Of a stretch of 64,000 nucleotides of DNA, positions 1 through 8,549 are shown in pieces; positions within the stretch are counted from its first letter, which is position 1; each line of letters begins with the position of its first letter. The position numbers were made by a program, and so were the translations under genes. This DNA comes from Pseudomonas laurylsulfativorans (GTDB lineage Bacteria > Pseudomonadota > Gammaproteobacteria > Pseudomonadales > Pseudomonadaceae), in NCBI RefSeq assembly GCF_002906155.1, contig NZ_MUJK01000001.1:1116001-1180000 (forward strand), written 5' to 3'. A model generated the notes under the pieces. It was not told where the DNA came from. It ran no database searches and saw nothing but the letters and a program-made list of their open reading frames with translations.

Positions 1-114
1 CATCTATAGGCAGTGCTTATGGATCGCATTGTATATCGATCTTGGACGCTATGGATGGATCGGCAGAAGATGGCCCCACACCCAAGCAACACCACTGCTG
101 ATAGGAGAATCACC

Positions 115-582
115 ATGCAACAGTCCCATGCCTACAACGACCCAAGCCTGGCCCTGACCACTTCTGTCCTGGATGCCAAGGCGCGCAAAAACCTGTCGTG
201 GCAGGACCTCGCCGACGGCACCGGTTTGAGCCTGGCCTACGTCACCGCCGCCCTGCTCGGCCAACACCCGCTGCCGGAAACTGCCGCCCAAGTCGTCGGC
301 GACAAACTGGAGCTGGACGCCGACGCCGTGGCCCAACTGCAGATCATCCCGCTGCGCGGCAGCCTCTCGGGTGTGCCGACCGACCCGACCATCTACCGCT
401 TCTACGAAATGATCCAGATCTATGGCACCACCCTCAAAGCCCTGGTTCATGAGCAGTTCGGCGACGGCATCATCAGCGCGATCAACTTCAAGCTCGACAT
501 GAAGAAAGTCGAAGATCCGGAAGGCGGCTCCCGCGCCGTCATCACCCTCGACGGCAAGTTCCTGCCCCTGCGTCCTTTCTAA
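115..582 (+). CDS. cynS: Cyanate hydratase (cyanase)
   Basis: 155 residues, the normal length of cyanase, which converts cyanate and bicarbonate to ammonia and CO2 in the cytoplasm as a decamer. The N-terminal third is the helical bundle ([15 protein letters not shown]), the C-terminal part the catalytic domain with the [17 protein letters not shown] and [11 protein letters not shown] segments that contain the family's Arg/Glu/Ser catalytic positions. The start is the ATG at 115, preceded by AGGAG at 103-107; an upstream in-frame ATG at 13 has no such site. It is followed 61 bp downstream by a carbonic anhydrase, the classical cyn pairing, because bicarbonate is a cosubstrate. A cynR regulator would be expected upstream, outside the window. 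Confidence 0.96.
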   Translation: MQQSHAYNDPSLALTTSVLDAKARKNLSWQDLADGTGLSLAYVTAALLGQHPLPETAAQVVGDKLELDADAVAQLQIIPLRGSLSGVPTDPTIYRFYEMIQIYGTTLKALVHEQFGDGIISAINFKLDMKKVEDPEGGSRAVITLDGKFLPLRPF

Positions 583-643
583 GTTGATACCGGCCCGCAC
601 ACCCCGTGCGGGCCGAACCTCGCTCATCCAAGAGGAAGTGATC

Positions 644-1303
644 ATGAAAGCGCTCATCGACGGTTTTTTGAAGTTCCAGAAAGAAGCCTTTCCGCAACGT
701 ACCGACCTGTTCAAGCACCTGGCCACCACCCAACATCCGGGCACGCTGTTCATTACCTGCTCCGACAGCCGTGTAGTGCCGGAACTGCTGACCCAACAAG
801 AACCCGGTGAACTGTTCGTGATCCGTAACGCCGGCAACATCGTGCCGTCCTACAGCCCACATCCGGGTGGCGTTTCGGCCACGGTCGAATACGCCGTCGC
901 CGTGCTCGGTGTCACCGACATCGTGATCTGCGGCCATTCGGACTGTGGCGCCATGACGGCCGTGGCCAAGTGCACCTGCATGGATCACCTGCCCGCCGTC
1001 AGCGGCTGGCTGCAACACGCCGAGTCGGCGAAAGTGATCAACGAGGGGCGGCCACACGCCAGTGAAGCGGCCAAGGTCAGTTCGATGGTTCGGGAGAATG
1101 TCATCGCCCAACTGGCCAATATCCAGACACACCCAAGCGTGCGGCTGGCCCAGGAAAAAGGCCTGTTGAACCTACACGGCTGGGTGTACGACATCGAGAC
1201 CGGTTCGATCGACGCGCTGGATGCCGACAGCCGAAGCTTCGTGTCGCTGGTCGAGCATCCGGGCACATGTGCCGTATCGGCCAAAGCGATCAAAGCCGCT
1301 TGA
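644..1303 (+). CDS. cynT: Beta-class carbonic anhydrase of the cyn operon
   Basis: 219 residues. Zinc ligands of beta carbonic anhydrases are visible: CSDSR near residue 39 and HSDCGAM near residue 98, with the intervening [10 protein letters not shown] segment. It interconverts CO2 and bicarbonate, replenishing bicarbonate consumed by cyanase. The ATG at 644 has AGAGGAAG 6-13 bases upstream, a better start than the ATG at 584. It lies directly downstream of cynS on the same strand and is probably cotranscribed. Gene order cynS-cynT differs from the E. coli order (cynTSX). Confidence 0.93.
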   Translation: MKALIDGFLKFQKEAFPQRTDLFKHLATTQHPGTLFITCSDSRVVPELLTQQEPGELFVIRNAGNIVPSYSPHPGGVSATVEYAVAVLGVTDIVICGHSDCGAMTAVAKCTCMDHLPAVSGWLQHAESAKVINEGRPHASEAAKVSSMVRENVIAQLANIQTHPSVRLAQEKGLLNLHGWVYDIETGSIDALDADSRSFVSLVEHPGTCAVSAKAIKAA

Positions 1304-1323
1304 TCAGCACCGCGGCCTGATCG

Positions 1324-1351
1324 AAAAAGTGACCGCCCTTGCAGCGGTCAC
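1324..1351 (-). terminator. Intrinsic terminator of the ProA-like gene
   Basis: Perfect 8-bp stem GTGACCGC/GCGGTCAC with a 7-nt loop. On the minus strand the stem is followed by TTTTT (positions 1328-1324), so it ends the minus-strand gene finishing at 1365; the plus-strand side has no U tract. Confidence 0.8.
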
Positions 1352-1364
1352 GGCTCCGGCTCTC

Positions 1365-2867
1365 TCAGCGTTTGACGCCCAGATCGATCTGGGTCATGCG
1401 GCTACGGATCGTGAACACGCCATCACCCGAGAGAATCGCACTGCGCGCAAACAGGCGCCCGCTCTCCCAGTTCGAAAGCCCCAGTTCCGGCTTGTTCAGC
1501 GCGTACTGGCCGTCGACCCAGCGGGTAATGCCATTGCCGACAAAGGGCGCGTTGACGGCGTTGTAGAAACGCTCCTGAGCCTCGGCACCTTCACTGATCA
1601 ACGACACGGTAAATTGCGGGCTGTAGCGATTGAACAAGGCAATGGCGCCGTCCAGGTCGTCGACGATTTTCAGGCTGACTTCCGGGGTTTCTTCCCACTC
1701 CCACTCGCGGCCCAATTGGTCTTCCGGCAATGGTTCGGCCTGTGCCTCGGTCTGATAGCCTTCGGCGCGGTACACCTCGACCGATGCAGTCAGCCAGTCT
1801 TGCGGCAGGTGCGACCCGCTGCCTTCGACGATGTGCAGCTTGCAGCCCTGCCCCCGAGCGGTGCCGGCCTGCTTCAATGCGTCGAGGAACAGCGGCACCA
1901 GCTCAGCGGCGCGATCGCGGTGGATCAGGCAGACGTTCAGGGTGTTGCAGACCTTGCGGTCCAGGGAGTTGCGCACCACGGCGGCAAAGCGCCGGGCATC
2001 GGCATCGGCGTTGGCAATCAGCCAGGCGCCACCGGTGCCATGCAGGCTGACTGCCGTACCGGCCTGTTGCGCGATGCTGCCCAACTGACTGACAGCGCGA
2101 CCAGAACCACGGGCCACCGCCAATGACAGGCGCCGGTCAGCGAACATCGCCCAACCGGCGGCGTGATTGACGCTTTCCACCAGCGACACCGCACCGGCCG
2201 GCAAGCCAGCGTCGACCAGTGCCGGGTTCAGCGCGTGGGTAACGATCGCCTGGGCCGTGCCCAACGCATCACTGCCGATGCGCAGCACCGCGGTGTTGCC
2301 GGTGCGCAACACACCGGCCGCATCGGCAAACACATTCGGCCGGCCTTCGAAGACGAACGCGACGATGCCCAACGGCGAGACCACTTGCTCGACTTTCCAG
2401 CCATCGTGCTCGACACAACTGATCACTTTGCCTCGGCTGGCGGCTGCATCACGCCAGGCGCGCAGGCCGGCGATCATGTCGCGACGCATGCGCTCATCGG
2501 CCAGCAAGCGGGTGGTCGAGCGACCACGCGCCTTGGCCCGCTCGATGTCGGCCAGGTTGGCGGCCTCGATCAGCGCCCAGCATTCCGGGGTTTCCAGGCG
2601 TTGGGCAAACCGGTCGAAAAAGGCGCTGATGGCTTGATCGGAAACCGCCGACAGCGCAGTAAACGCCGCCTGGGCACGCTCGATCGCGACGTTGGCCGCC
2701 TGCTGGTCCGCCACAGGGATCAACAGCAACTCGCCGCTAACCTGCTCCACCAGCAGGTGGTCACCGGGCTGGAAGCGTTGCGCCAGTTCGGGGCTGACGA
2801 CAGTGACACGGTTACCGGCGAAAGGGATTGGCGTGCCAGCGACTAGACGTTCGAGCGCAAGAGACAT
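1365..2867 (-). CDS. ProA-like aldehyde dehydrogenase superfamily protein
   Basis: 500 residues. The central and C-terminal parts resemble gamma-glutamyl phosphate reductase (ProA): PLGIVAFVFEGRPNVFADAA corresponds to the nucleotide-binding stretch, and KVCNTLNVCLIH carries the presumed catalytic cysteine (ProA has a CNAMET segment there). About 80 extra residues at the N-terminus precede the region that aligns with normal ProA (about 420 residues), and the sequence is divergent, so it is more likely a paralogue than the housekeeping proline enzyme. Substrate unknown. It is convergent with the cyn genes, separated by a terminator. Start ATG at 2867 is the first in-frame methionine. Confidence 0.75.
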   Translation of the reverse strand: MSLALERLVAGTPIPFAGNRVTVVSPELAQRFQPGDHLLVEQVSGELLLIPVADQQAANVAIERAQAAFTALSAVSDQAISAFFDRFAQRLETPECWALIEAANLADIERAKARGRSTTRLLADERMRRDMIAGLRAWRDAAASRGKVISCVEHDGWKVEQVVSPLGIVAFVFEGRPNVFADAAGVLRTGNTAVLRIGSDALGTAQAIVTHALNPALVDAGLPAGAVSLVESVNHAAGWAMFADRRLSLAVARGSGRAVSQLGSIAQQAGTAVSLHGTGGAWLIANADADARRFAAVVRNSLDRKVCNTLNVCLIHRDRAAELVPLFLDALKQAGTARGQGCKLHIVEGSGSHLPQDWLTASVEVYRAEGYQTEAQAEPLPEDQLGREWEWEETPEVSLKIVDDLDGAIALFNRYSPQFTVSLISEGAEAQERFYNAVNAPFVGNGITRWVDGQYALNKPELGLSNWESGRLFARSAILSGDGVFTIRSRMTQIDLGVKR

Positions 2868-2916
2868 GAAGCGGTATCACCATGCTGTGGGTGGCCGGAA
2901 AATGTATAGCAATTTC

Positions 2917-3013
2917 CCTGTAGGAGCGAGCTTGCTCGCGATGGCGGAGTGTCAGGCGCTATTGATGCTGGATGGAATGGCCTCTTCGCGAGCAGGCTCG
3001 CTCCCACAGGAAT
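2917..3013. repeat. REP pair (BIME)
   Basis: Two inverted Pseudomonas REP units: GTAGGAGCGAGCTTGCTCGCGA at 2920-2941 and CGCGAGCAGGCTCGCTCCCACA at 2987-3008, separated by about 45 bp. Together with about 200 bp up to the doxX start it fills the 348-bp gap 2868-3215, in which I see no gene. Confidence 0.9.
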
Positions 3014-3215
3014 AAGTCAGTGGTGCCAGGTTACGTACCTCAATGTATACAGCCCCGCCCCTGACACACCCCACACTCAAAACCCCGCCACAACGACACA
3101 CCGCAGATACACCCCGCTGATCAAATTCACCTGTCGATTGGCCAAACCGGTCAAAGCGCTCAACTCACGGGGCATGCCATTGCCCCGCCTCCCTGACCTG
3201 AAAGAGATCAACGCC

Positions 3216-3722
3216 ATGAGCACCTCCATTTCTTCGGCCGTCAAAGGCCTGCACCTGAACCTCGACCGTGCCGGCGACTGGGTTGCGCCCCTGGCGCTGC
3301 GGGTGTTCCTCGCCTGGGAATTCCTCGAGTCCGGCCTGGAGAAATTCAACGGACAGAACTGGTTCGCCGATATCCAGCAACGCTTCCCGTTTCCCTTCGA
3401 CCACATTCCAGCCACGTTGAACTGGGAACTGTCGATGTGGGCCGAACTGATCTTTTCCATGACCTTACTGCTGGGCCTGGGCACGCGCTTCTCCGCGTTG
3501 AGCCTGATGGTGGTGACGCTCGTTGCCACCGCCGCCATCCATTGGCCCGCCGACTGGCATACCCTGAGTGAACTTGCCCAGGGCTATGCCATCAGCAACA
3601 AGGGTTACGGCAACTTCAAGCTGCCATTGATCTACCTTGTGGCCTTCACACCGCTGTTGCTGTCCGGTGGCGGCAAGCTCAGCATCGATGCGCTGTTGGC
3701 TCGTTTCATCTGGCGTCGCTGA
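3216..3722 (+). CDS. DoxX family membrane protein
   Basis: 168 residues with four hydrophobic segments (about residues 25-45, 72-95, 98-118, 140-160). The N-terminal APLALRVFLAWEFLESGLEKF segment is the DoxX signature helix. DoxX proteins are small inner-membrane proteins, some linked to thiol/redox homeostasis, but the role here is not evident. The start is the ATG at 3216 after GAGATCAACGCC; longer in-frame extensions upstream run through intergenic sequence. It stands alone between two REP pairs. Confidence 0.85.
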   Translation: MSTSISSAVKGLHLNLDRAGDWVAPLALRVFLAWEFLESGLEKFNGQNWFADIQQRFPFPFDHIPATLNWELSMWAELIFSMTLLLGLGTRFSALSLMVVTLVATAAIHWPADWHTLSELAQGYAISNKGYGNFKLPLIYLVAFTPLLLSGGGKLSIDALLARFIWRR

Positions 3723-3773
3723 AACGAAAGCTGCAACGCGGGCAAAAAAAGGTTCTTCACGCAACGCAATACC

Positions 3774-3875
3774 TGTAGGAGCCAGCTTGCTGGCGATAGC
3801 CTCAAGTGCGCCGCGTTTACCCGGTTCACACGCGTTATCGTTAACGACCATCGCCAGCAAGCTGGCTCCTACAAG
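3774..3875. repeat. REP pair (BIME)
   Basis: Inverted REP units GTAGGAGCCAGCTTGCTGG (3775-3793) and CCAGCAAGCTGGCTCCTAC (3854-3872). The loop contains the recurrent inter-REP sequence CGTTATCGTTAACGACCAT, which is seen again near 38340, 38490 and 48390. Confidence 0.9.
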
Positions 3876-3900
3876 GGACCGGGCCCACGCTGAAAATAAA

Positions 3901-3929
3901 GGGACTTCCATGAAGTCCCCTGTTTTTTT
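3901..3929. terminator. Bidirectional terminator between doxX and nitrilase
   Basis: GGGACTTC/GAAGTCCC stem with a CATG-containing loop. It is followed by TTTTTTT on the plus strand and by an A/T-rich TTTATTTT on the minus strand, so it can serve both converging genes. Confidence 0.85.
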
Positions 3930-3937
3930 GCCCGGAG

Positions 3938-4912
3938 CTAGCGAATCACTTCCTCCAGCCCGGTTTCTTCGACCACCTTCGGATGCGCACTGCGTTCATG
4001 CACATGGGATTGCGGTGTGCGGTCAATCAGCAGGCTCAGCAGTTCCGGACGGCTGTAGTGGCCGCGGGAATCCATCATGCGTTTGCGCTTGTCGATCAGC
4101 TCCATGTCGAGGTCAGCGATCACCTCGCCCTCTCCTTCCTGCAACGAACCCAGCACTGTGCCATCCGGACTGACGATCGCGGTATAGCAACCGCCAGAAA
4201 TCGGGCCGATGGCGCAACCGGTGTCGGCCATGATCTGCGCCTGCTGCTCCGGGTACAGCCACGCGGTGGCGTTGACCACAAAGCACGCTGCCTCCAGGGC
4301 ATGCTGGCGAATGCTGACTTCCATTTGCGAGGCGAACAAAGGACCGGCAAACGACCCCGGGTACATGGCCGCATGGATCTGTTCGCCATCGGCCATCAAG
4401 GCATAACGGGCCAGCGGATTGAAATGCTCCCAGCAGGCCAATTGGCCGATACGCCCTACCGCGCTGTCGACGGCCCGCAGGCCGGAGCCGTCGCCCATGC
4501 CCCAGATCATGCGTTCGTGGTAGGTCGGGGAAATCTTGCGGCGACGCTGGATCAGCGCGCCGTCGGCATCGAACAGCAATTGCGTGTTGTACAGCGAACC
4601 GCCATCGCGCTCGTTGACGCCGATGGACACGACCATGCCGGTTTGCCTGGCCGCAGCGCCGATGGCATCGGTGGCAGCCGAAGGCACGGTGACAGCCTGG
4701 TCCAACAGCTTGAGGTGTTCGCCAGCCATTTCGAACGGCGACTGCACGTAGGAAAAATACGGGTAGTACGGCACGACAGTTTCCGGAAACACAGCGAATT
4801 GCACGCCCTGTTCGCCGAGTTCGAGAATCTTCTGCACCACCTTGTCGACGGTGCCTTCTCGGCTGTAAAGGACAGGGCTGATTTGTACGGCGGCGGCTTT
4901 GACGAGGGTCAT
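3938..4912 (-). CDS. Nitrilase (carbon-nitrogen hydrolase)
   Basis: 324 residues, typical for a nitrilase that hydrolyses nitriles to acids and ammonia. The catalytic triad segments are present: Glu in [12 protein letters not shown] (about residue 44), Lys in [13 protein letters not shown] (about 126), Cys in [16 protein letters not shown] (about 160). The last two segments resemble the Synechocystis Nit6803 type. The genes usually flanking the Nit1C operon (radical SAM, GNAT, AIR synthase) are absent. The only neighbour on the same strand is the GlxA-type regulator 102 bp upstream, which could control it. Confidence 0.92.
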   Translation of the reverse strand: MTLVKAAAVQISPVLYSREGTVDKVVQKILELGEQGVQFAVFPETVVPYYPYFSYVQSPFEMAGEHLKLLDQAVTVPSAATDAIGAAARQTGMVVSIGVNERDGGSLYNTQLLFDADGALIQRRRKISPTYHERMIWGMGDGSGLRAVDSAVGRIGQLACWEHFNPLARYALMADGEQIHAAMYPGSFAGPLFASQMEVSIRQHALEAACFVVNATAWLYPEQQAQIMADTGCAIGPISGGCYTAIVSPDGTVLGSLQEGEGEVIADLDMELIDKRKRMMDSRGHYSRPELLSLLIDRTPQSHVHERSAHPKVVEETGLEEVIR

Positions 4913-4942
4913 GGCGGTGATCTCAGTGAGGGAAACGCTTCA

Positions 4943-5005
4943 ACGAGATCAATATTACAATAATAATATTAAGTCCTGAATGTCGTATACACCACCTTTC
5001 AGGAC
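4943..5005 (-). promoter_or_regulatory. Inverted repeats upstream of nitrilase
   Basis: Between the GlxA-type gene and the nitrilase there is an 8-bp inverted repeat GTCCTGAA (4973-4980)/TTCAGGAC (4998-5005) and an AT-rich imperfect palindrome AATATTACAATAATAATATT (4951-4970). No U tract follows the first repeat on the minus strand, so an operator/promoter is more likely than a terminator. The function is inferred from position only. Confidence 0.4.
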
Positions 5006-5014
5006 ATCATAAAG

Positions 5015-5947
5015 TCAGCCCCGACTGGCACGCTGAATCACCTGCGGCGGCTGCCCGAACGCACGAATGAATGCACGGCGCATGCGTTCCCGATCACCAA
5101 AACCCGTGTCCGCTGCCACCACATCGATGGAGTGCCTGCCGCTTTCCATCATCAACCGGGCCGACTCGACCCGCAGGCTTTCGATGGCCTTGGCCGGAGA
5201 CTGGCCGGTTTCGGCATGAAACACCCGGCTGAATTGCCGAGGGCTGAGATTGGCCGCGCTGGCCAGCTCCTCGACCGTCAGCGCGGCCTTGAGATTCTGC
5301 TTGGCGTAGTTCAGCGCGGCCTGTATCCGATCGGTCTTGGGGGCCAGTTCCAGCATCACCGAAAACTGCGACTGCCCGCCGGAACGCCGGTGGTACACCA
5401 CCAATTGCCGTGCGACCTTGCGGGCAACGTCGCCCCCCAGGTCCATCTCTACCAGCGCCAAAGCCAGGTCCACGCAAGCGCTCATGCCCGCCGCGGTCCA
5501 CAGGTGACCATCGTTGATGAAGATCCGGTCTTCCTCGACCTTCACGTTCGGGTACGCCTTGCGAAAGGCCGGTACATGCGCCCAGTGGGTGGTCGCCCTT
5601 CGCCCATCGAGCAAACCGGCCTCCGCCAATGCATTCGCCCCGGTGCAAATCGATCCCAGACGCCGGGTGCCGAGACTGGCGCGGCGCAAGAACTCCAGCA
5701 TGCCCGGCGTGGTTGGGCGAATCAGGTTGTCGCCCATGACCAGCAGCGTATCGAACCCGCGCTGGTCGAACGCTTCGGTCTGCACGGCGAAACCGGCGGA
5801 CGTCTGCACCAGCCCACCCGTTTCTGACAGCAATGCCATGCGATACAGCGGCTCGTCACCGGCACTGTTGGCCAACTCAAAGGCGGCACACATGGCCAGG
5901 CCCAGAACCTGAAAACCGGGGTAAACAATGAGTCCGATCTGGTGCAT
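5015..5947 (-). CDS. GlxA-family transcriptional regulator (DJ-1/PfpI plus AraC HTH)
   Basis: 310 residues. Residues 1-180 form a DJ-1/PfpI-like amidotransferase fold (GLIVYPGFQVLGLAMCAAFELAN at the N-terminus; GSICTGANALAEAGLLDGRRATTHW nucleophile-elbow region). Residues 210-305 carry the two AraC helix-turn-helices (TVEELASAANLSPRQFSRVF; ...DVVAADTGFGDRERMRRAFIRAFG). Such regulators respond to small metabolites, often amines or amino-acid derivatives. It lies upstream of the nitrilase on the same strand and is divergent from the GST gene. Confidence 0.9.
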   Translation of the reverse strand: MHQIGLIVYPGFQVLGLAMCAAFELANSAGDEPLYRMALLSETGGLVQTSAGFAVQTEAFDQRGFDTLLVMGDNLIRPTTPGMLEFLRRASLGTRRLGSICTGANALAEAGLLDGRRATTHWAHVPAFRKAYPNVKVEEDRIFINDGHLWTAAGMSACVDLALALVEMDLGGDVARKVARQLVVYHRRSGGQSQFSVMLELAPKTDRIQAALNYAKQNLKAALTVEELASAANLSPRQFSRVFHAETGQSPAKAIESLRVESARLMMESGRHSIDVVAADTGFGDRERMRRAFIRAFGQPPQVIQRASRG

Positions 5948-6102
5948 GGTGATATGACCCTAAACGTGGCATGCCCGAGATTCAGGCCAGAACCTGCACT
6001 TTAACCCGGACAGCTCGCACCGGACACAGGGCGGAGCGCCTCGCGCATTGGCCGATAGCGACGGATAATAAAATGGTCTGCATCTCACCGAGGAATTGAA
6101 AG

Positions 6103-6765
6103 ATGTCACTGACTCTTTATTTCCATCCGCTCTCATCGTTCTGCCACAAAGCGCTGATCGCGCTCTATGAACTGGACATCGCGTTTGAAAAACGGATCAT
6201 GGATTTGGGCAACGACGCAGACCGGGCCGAGCTTCAAGCGCTGTGGCCGATCGGCAAATTCCCGGTGCTCCGCGATCACACCCGGCAAAAAGATGTACCG
6301 GAGTCGAGTGTGATCATCGAATATCTGGACCGGCTTCATCCCGGTCAGGCACAACTGATTCCGCTCGATTGGGAAGCCGCCCTGGAAGTACGGCTGTGGG
6401 ATCGCTTTTTCGACCTCCATGTGCAGGTGCCGATGCAGAAGATCGTCGCAGACCGAATGAATGCCGCAAACGGCGACCTGACCCGCGAACGCGCAGCGCT
6501 GACAACCGCGTACGGCATGCTTGAACGTCAGCTGACGGCAAGAACCTGGGTGGCCAGCCCGGCGTTCAGCATGGCCGATTGCGCCGCCGCCCCGGCGCTC
6601 TTCTACGCCAGCACCCTCGTACCCTTTGCCGACGAGCATCACCACTTGAGTGCTTATTTCGACAGGTTGACCCAAAGACCCTCGGTCGCGCGGGTCATCG
6701 ACGAGGCAAGCCCCTTTTTTTCCTGGTATCCGTTTGCCGAGTCCATCCCGGAGCGCTTTCGGTAG
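6103..6765 (+). CDS. Glutathione S-transferase family protein
   Basis: 220 residues. The N-terminal thioredoxin-fold half has HPLSSFCHKALIALYELDI (glutathione site region) and VPESSVIIEYLD (the cis-Pro/ES motif binding the gamma-glutamyl group). The helical C-terminal half has FSMADCAAAPALFYAS, the conserved N-capping/hydrophobic staple segment. It conjugates or reduces electrophiles with glutathione; the substrate cannot be told. Start ATG at 6103, preceded by GAGGAATTGAAAG. A 155-bp divergent promoter region separates it from the GlxA-type gene. Confidence 0.9.
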   Translation: MSLTLYFHPLSSFCHKALIALYELDIAFEKRIMDLGNDADRAELQALWPIGKFPVLRDHTRQKDVPESSVIIEYLDRLHPGQAQLIPLDWEAALEVRLWDRFFDLHVQVPMQKIVADRMNAANGDLTRERAALTTAYGMLERQLTARTWVASPAFSMADCAAAPALFYASTLVPFADEHHHLSAYFDRLTQRPSVARVIDEASPFFSWYPFAESIPERFR

Positions 6766-6802
6766 AGGCACCCGTGCAGTAGAGGAATAGGAGGCAAAAA
6801 CG

Positions 6803-6841
6803 AAAAATCCCCTTGCTCCATCGAGAATGGATCATGGGGAT
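6803..6841 (-). terminator. Terminator downstream of tRNA-Gln
   Basis: Minus-strand stem ATCCCCATGATCCAT...ATGGAGCAAGGGGAT (imperfect, closed by six GC-rich pairs) followed by TTTTTCGTTTTT. It lies 145 bp downstream of the tRNA in its direction of transcription. Confidence 0.65.
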
Positions 6842-6985
6842 CAGCAAAAAGAACACCCGCGAGCCTTGGCCGAACGCTGGTTGGCAAGGGAACATCCGGG
6901 GTATGAACAACGAACGCAAAAAACCGGCGAATCGGCGAATAACAACCGTCGGTCGAGTGTTATCTGATTGCGCTGGAAGAAAAAA

Positions 6986-7060
6986 TGGCAGGGGCGGCTG
7001 GATTCGAACCAACGCATGGCAGGATCAAAACCTGCTGCCTTACCGCTTGGCGACGCCCCT
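6986..7060 (-). tRNA. tRNA-Gln(TTG)
   Basis: 75 nt on the minus strand including the encoded CCA. Acceptor stem AGGGGCG/CGCCCCT, discriminator G, anticodon stem GCAGG/CCTGC with loop TTTTGAT (anticodon TTG), T-loop GTTCGAATC. There is no adjacent integrase, so no sign of use as an attachment site. Confidence 0.95.
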
Positions 7061-7368
7061 GTATCTGTTGCGATGAGTGCCTGGCACTCGCTTTCTTGAG
7101 TGGCAACAAGTGCTGTTGCCTGCTTGCATGACAGGCTCCCTGAGGGCCTGTGCAAGAGTGGGCGGAAATTTACCAACTTTTTCCTCGTCTGGGAAGCCCC
7201 TTTAAAAGAATTTGTTTTTTTAAAACAGACGCTTAGTGCTGAGTCGAATCCCGGGAGAGTGATCAGCGTACGTTCAGCCCGACCTCGTCTGCTACGCTTT
7301 TCTTTTAGGGAATGGAGTCGGACTCGATTGCGCAACAACCCTTCCTTTGCCATTTGAGGACGCCAAAT
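7061..7368. other. Intergenic region, promoters only
   Basis: 308 bp between tRNA-Gln and the next plus-strand gene. It contains the upstream region of the tRNA (reading left) and an A/T-rich tract around 7200-7225 that could serve either direction. I see no convincing gene here. Confidence 0.6.
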
Positions 7369-7812
7369 GTGAAAGGCAAATTGATGGGCACCTTTTCCAC
7401 TCTCCTGGTGGTCGGGGCCGCGATTTATGGGCTCAACACCTGGGAACACATCGAGAGCCAGCGACAGGAAGCGGTCTGCAGGGCCGCCCGGGAGCATCTC
7501 AACGGCCTGGAAACCCAGGTGCGGGCCATGGCTTCCGGGTTGACGGTCGAAGCCTATGCCGAAGCCGAAAAAGCCGAGGCCGGGCAACTGGTCCTGGCAC
7601 TTGATACAGCCAAGAATGAAGCAGAGGTCAATGCCGTCATCGACAAGCACGCCGCTGCCATCGAAGCGCAGATATCGGCCGAAGACGCAGAAGTCCAGTC
7701 CCGGGGTGATCAACCCTTCCTCGGCCAGGAACTCAAAAAGCAACGCATCCGCACCGACGTCAAACAGGAATTCAAACGGGCTGAAAAAGCCGTCGCCGAC
7801 ACCTGTGGATAG
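7369..7812 (+). CDS. Small membrane-anchored hypothetical protein
   Basis: 147 residues if begun at the GTG at 7369, which has GAGG 10 bases upstream (7355-7358); the in-frame ATG at 7312 lies in promoter-like sequence with no ribosome-binding site. Residues 5-22 (LMGTFSTLLVVGAAIYGL) form a single hydrophobic helix. The remainder is charged and probably helical (AEAEKAEAGQ..., EAQISAEDAEVQSR...). I recognise no family. The next gene downstream begins with the same GAGGACGCC leader and also uses a non-ATG start, suggesting a two-gene unit. Confidence 0.6.
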   Translation: MKGKLMGTFSTLLVVGAAIYGLNTWEHIESQRQEAVCRAAREHLNGLETQVRAMASGLTVEAYAEAEKAEAGQLVLALDTAKNEAEVNAVIDKHAAAIEAQISAEDAEVQSRGDQPFLGQELKKQRIRTDVKQEFKRAEKAVADTCG

Positions 7813-7926
7813 TGTCGACCGCCAGCACCAGGTTTGTCGCCAGCGTCTAGACTTCAGCACAAGCAAGTAGCAACCAGACTCCGCGTTTATAACAATAAAA
7901 CTACTAAAAACGAGGACGCCCCAACT

Positions 7927-8508
7927 TTGAAAACATCAATCCTCTGCGCCATGGCGAGCCTGCTGGTGTCGGTCGCGGTGTCTGCCAACGGCGTCATTCC
8001 AGTCCTCGAACTGGACTTCACACGGTCCGCGACGGAAACCCTGAAAAAAATCGGCATCAATGACGCGTGCATCATCGGCGCCTCGAACCCCGTTGCGTTC
8101 ACTTATTGCCGGGAAGGATCGACGACACTCTGGAAGTATCAGGCATTGGACCTGGAGCAAATGGCGGTGATGCGCAGTGATGCAAAGCAGCCCCTGACAA
8201 ACAACCAGCCCATTTCTGTCATCGAGTTCAATAGCGCGGCCTGTGAACACGAGAACAGCCTGGCCGCCGCTGAAAAACCGGCAACGGCACGTTGGCTGAT
8301 CCTCGGTCTGATAGCCATGTCCCTGCTGATCGGCTTGCGCTACAGCTATGGGGCCATGCTGCAGCGCCGCCAGAACGCCACCGCGTACTCGCAACCCGAT
8401 GAGCAAGCGCCGAGCGAATTTCAGGCAACCGCACAAACAAAAGCCCTGGCAGCGTTTGGCCTCGCCGTTGCCGTGGCCGTCGTTTACTTCAACTACACAG
8501 GGTATTGA
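7927..8508 (+). CDS. Hypothetical protein with signal peptide and membrane helices
   Basis: 193 residues from a TTG at 7927, preceded by GAGGACGCC (7911-7919). Residues 1-20 look like a signal peptide (KTSILCAMASLLVSVAVSANG). Two further hydrophobic helices follow (about 117-135, WLILGLIAMSLLIGLRYSYG; and the C-terminus AAFGLAVAVAVVYFNYTGY). Two cysteines in the middle (CIIGAS, YCREGS) could be paired in the periplasm. No family recognised; the upstream neighbour is also a small membrane protein. Confidence 0.55.
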   Translation: MKTSILCAMASLLVSVAVSANGVIPVLELDFTRSATETLKKIGINDACIIGASNPVAFTYCREGSTTLWKYQALDLEQMAVMRSDAKQPLTNNQPISVIEFNSAACEHENSLAAAEKPATARWLILGLIAMSLLIGLRYSYGAMLQRRQNATAYSQPDEQAPSEFQATAQTKALAAFGLAVAVAVVYFNYTGY

Positions 8509-8549
8509 ACAACAGGTGAGCGCGCCGTTGCAGCGCGCTCACCGGTCAC

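Noticed and set aside
6986..7060. tRNA-Gln as an integration site
   Set aside because: No integrase or direct repeat of the tRNA 3' end nearby; flanking genes have host-like composition.
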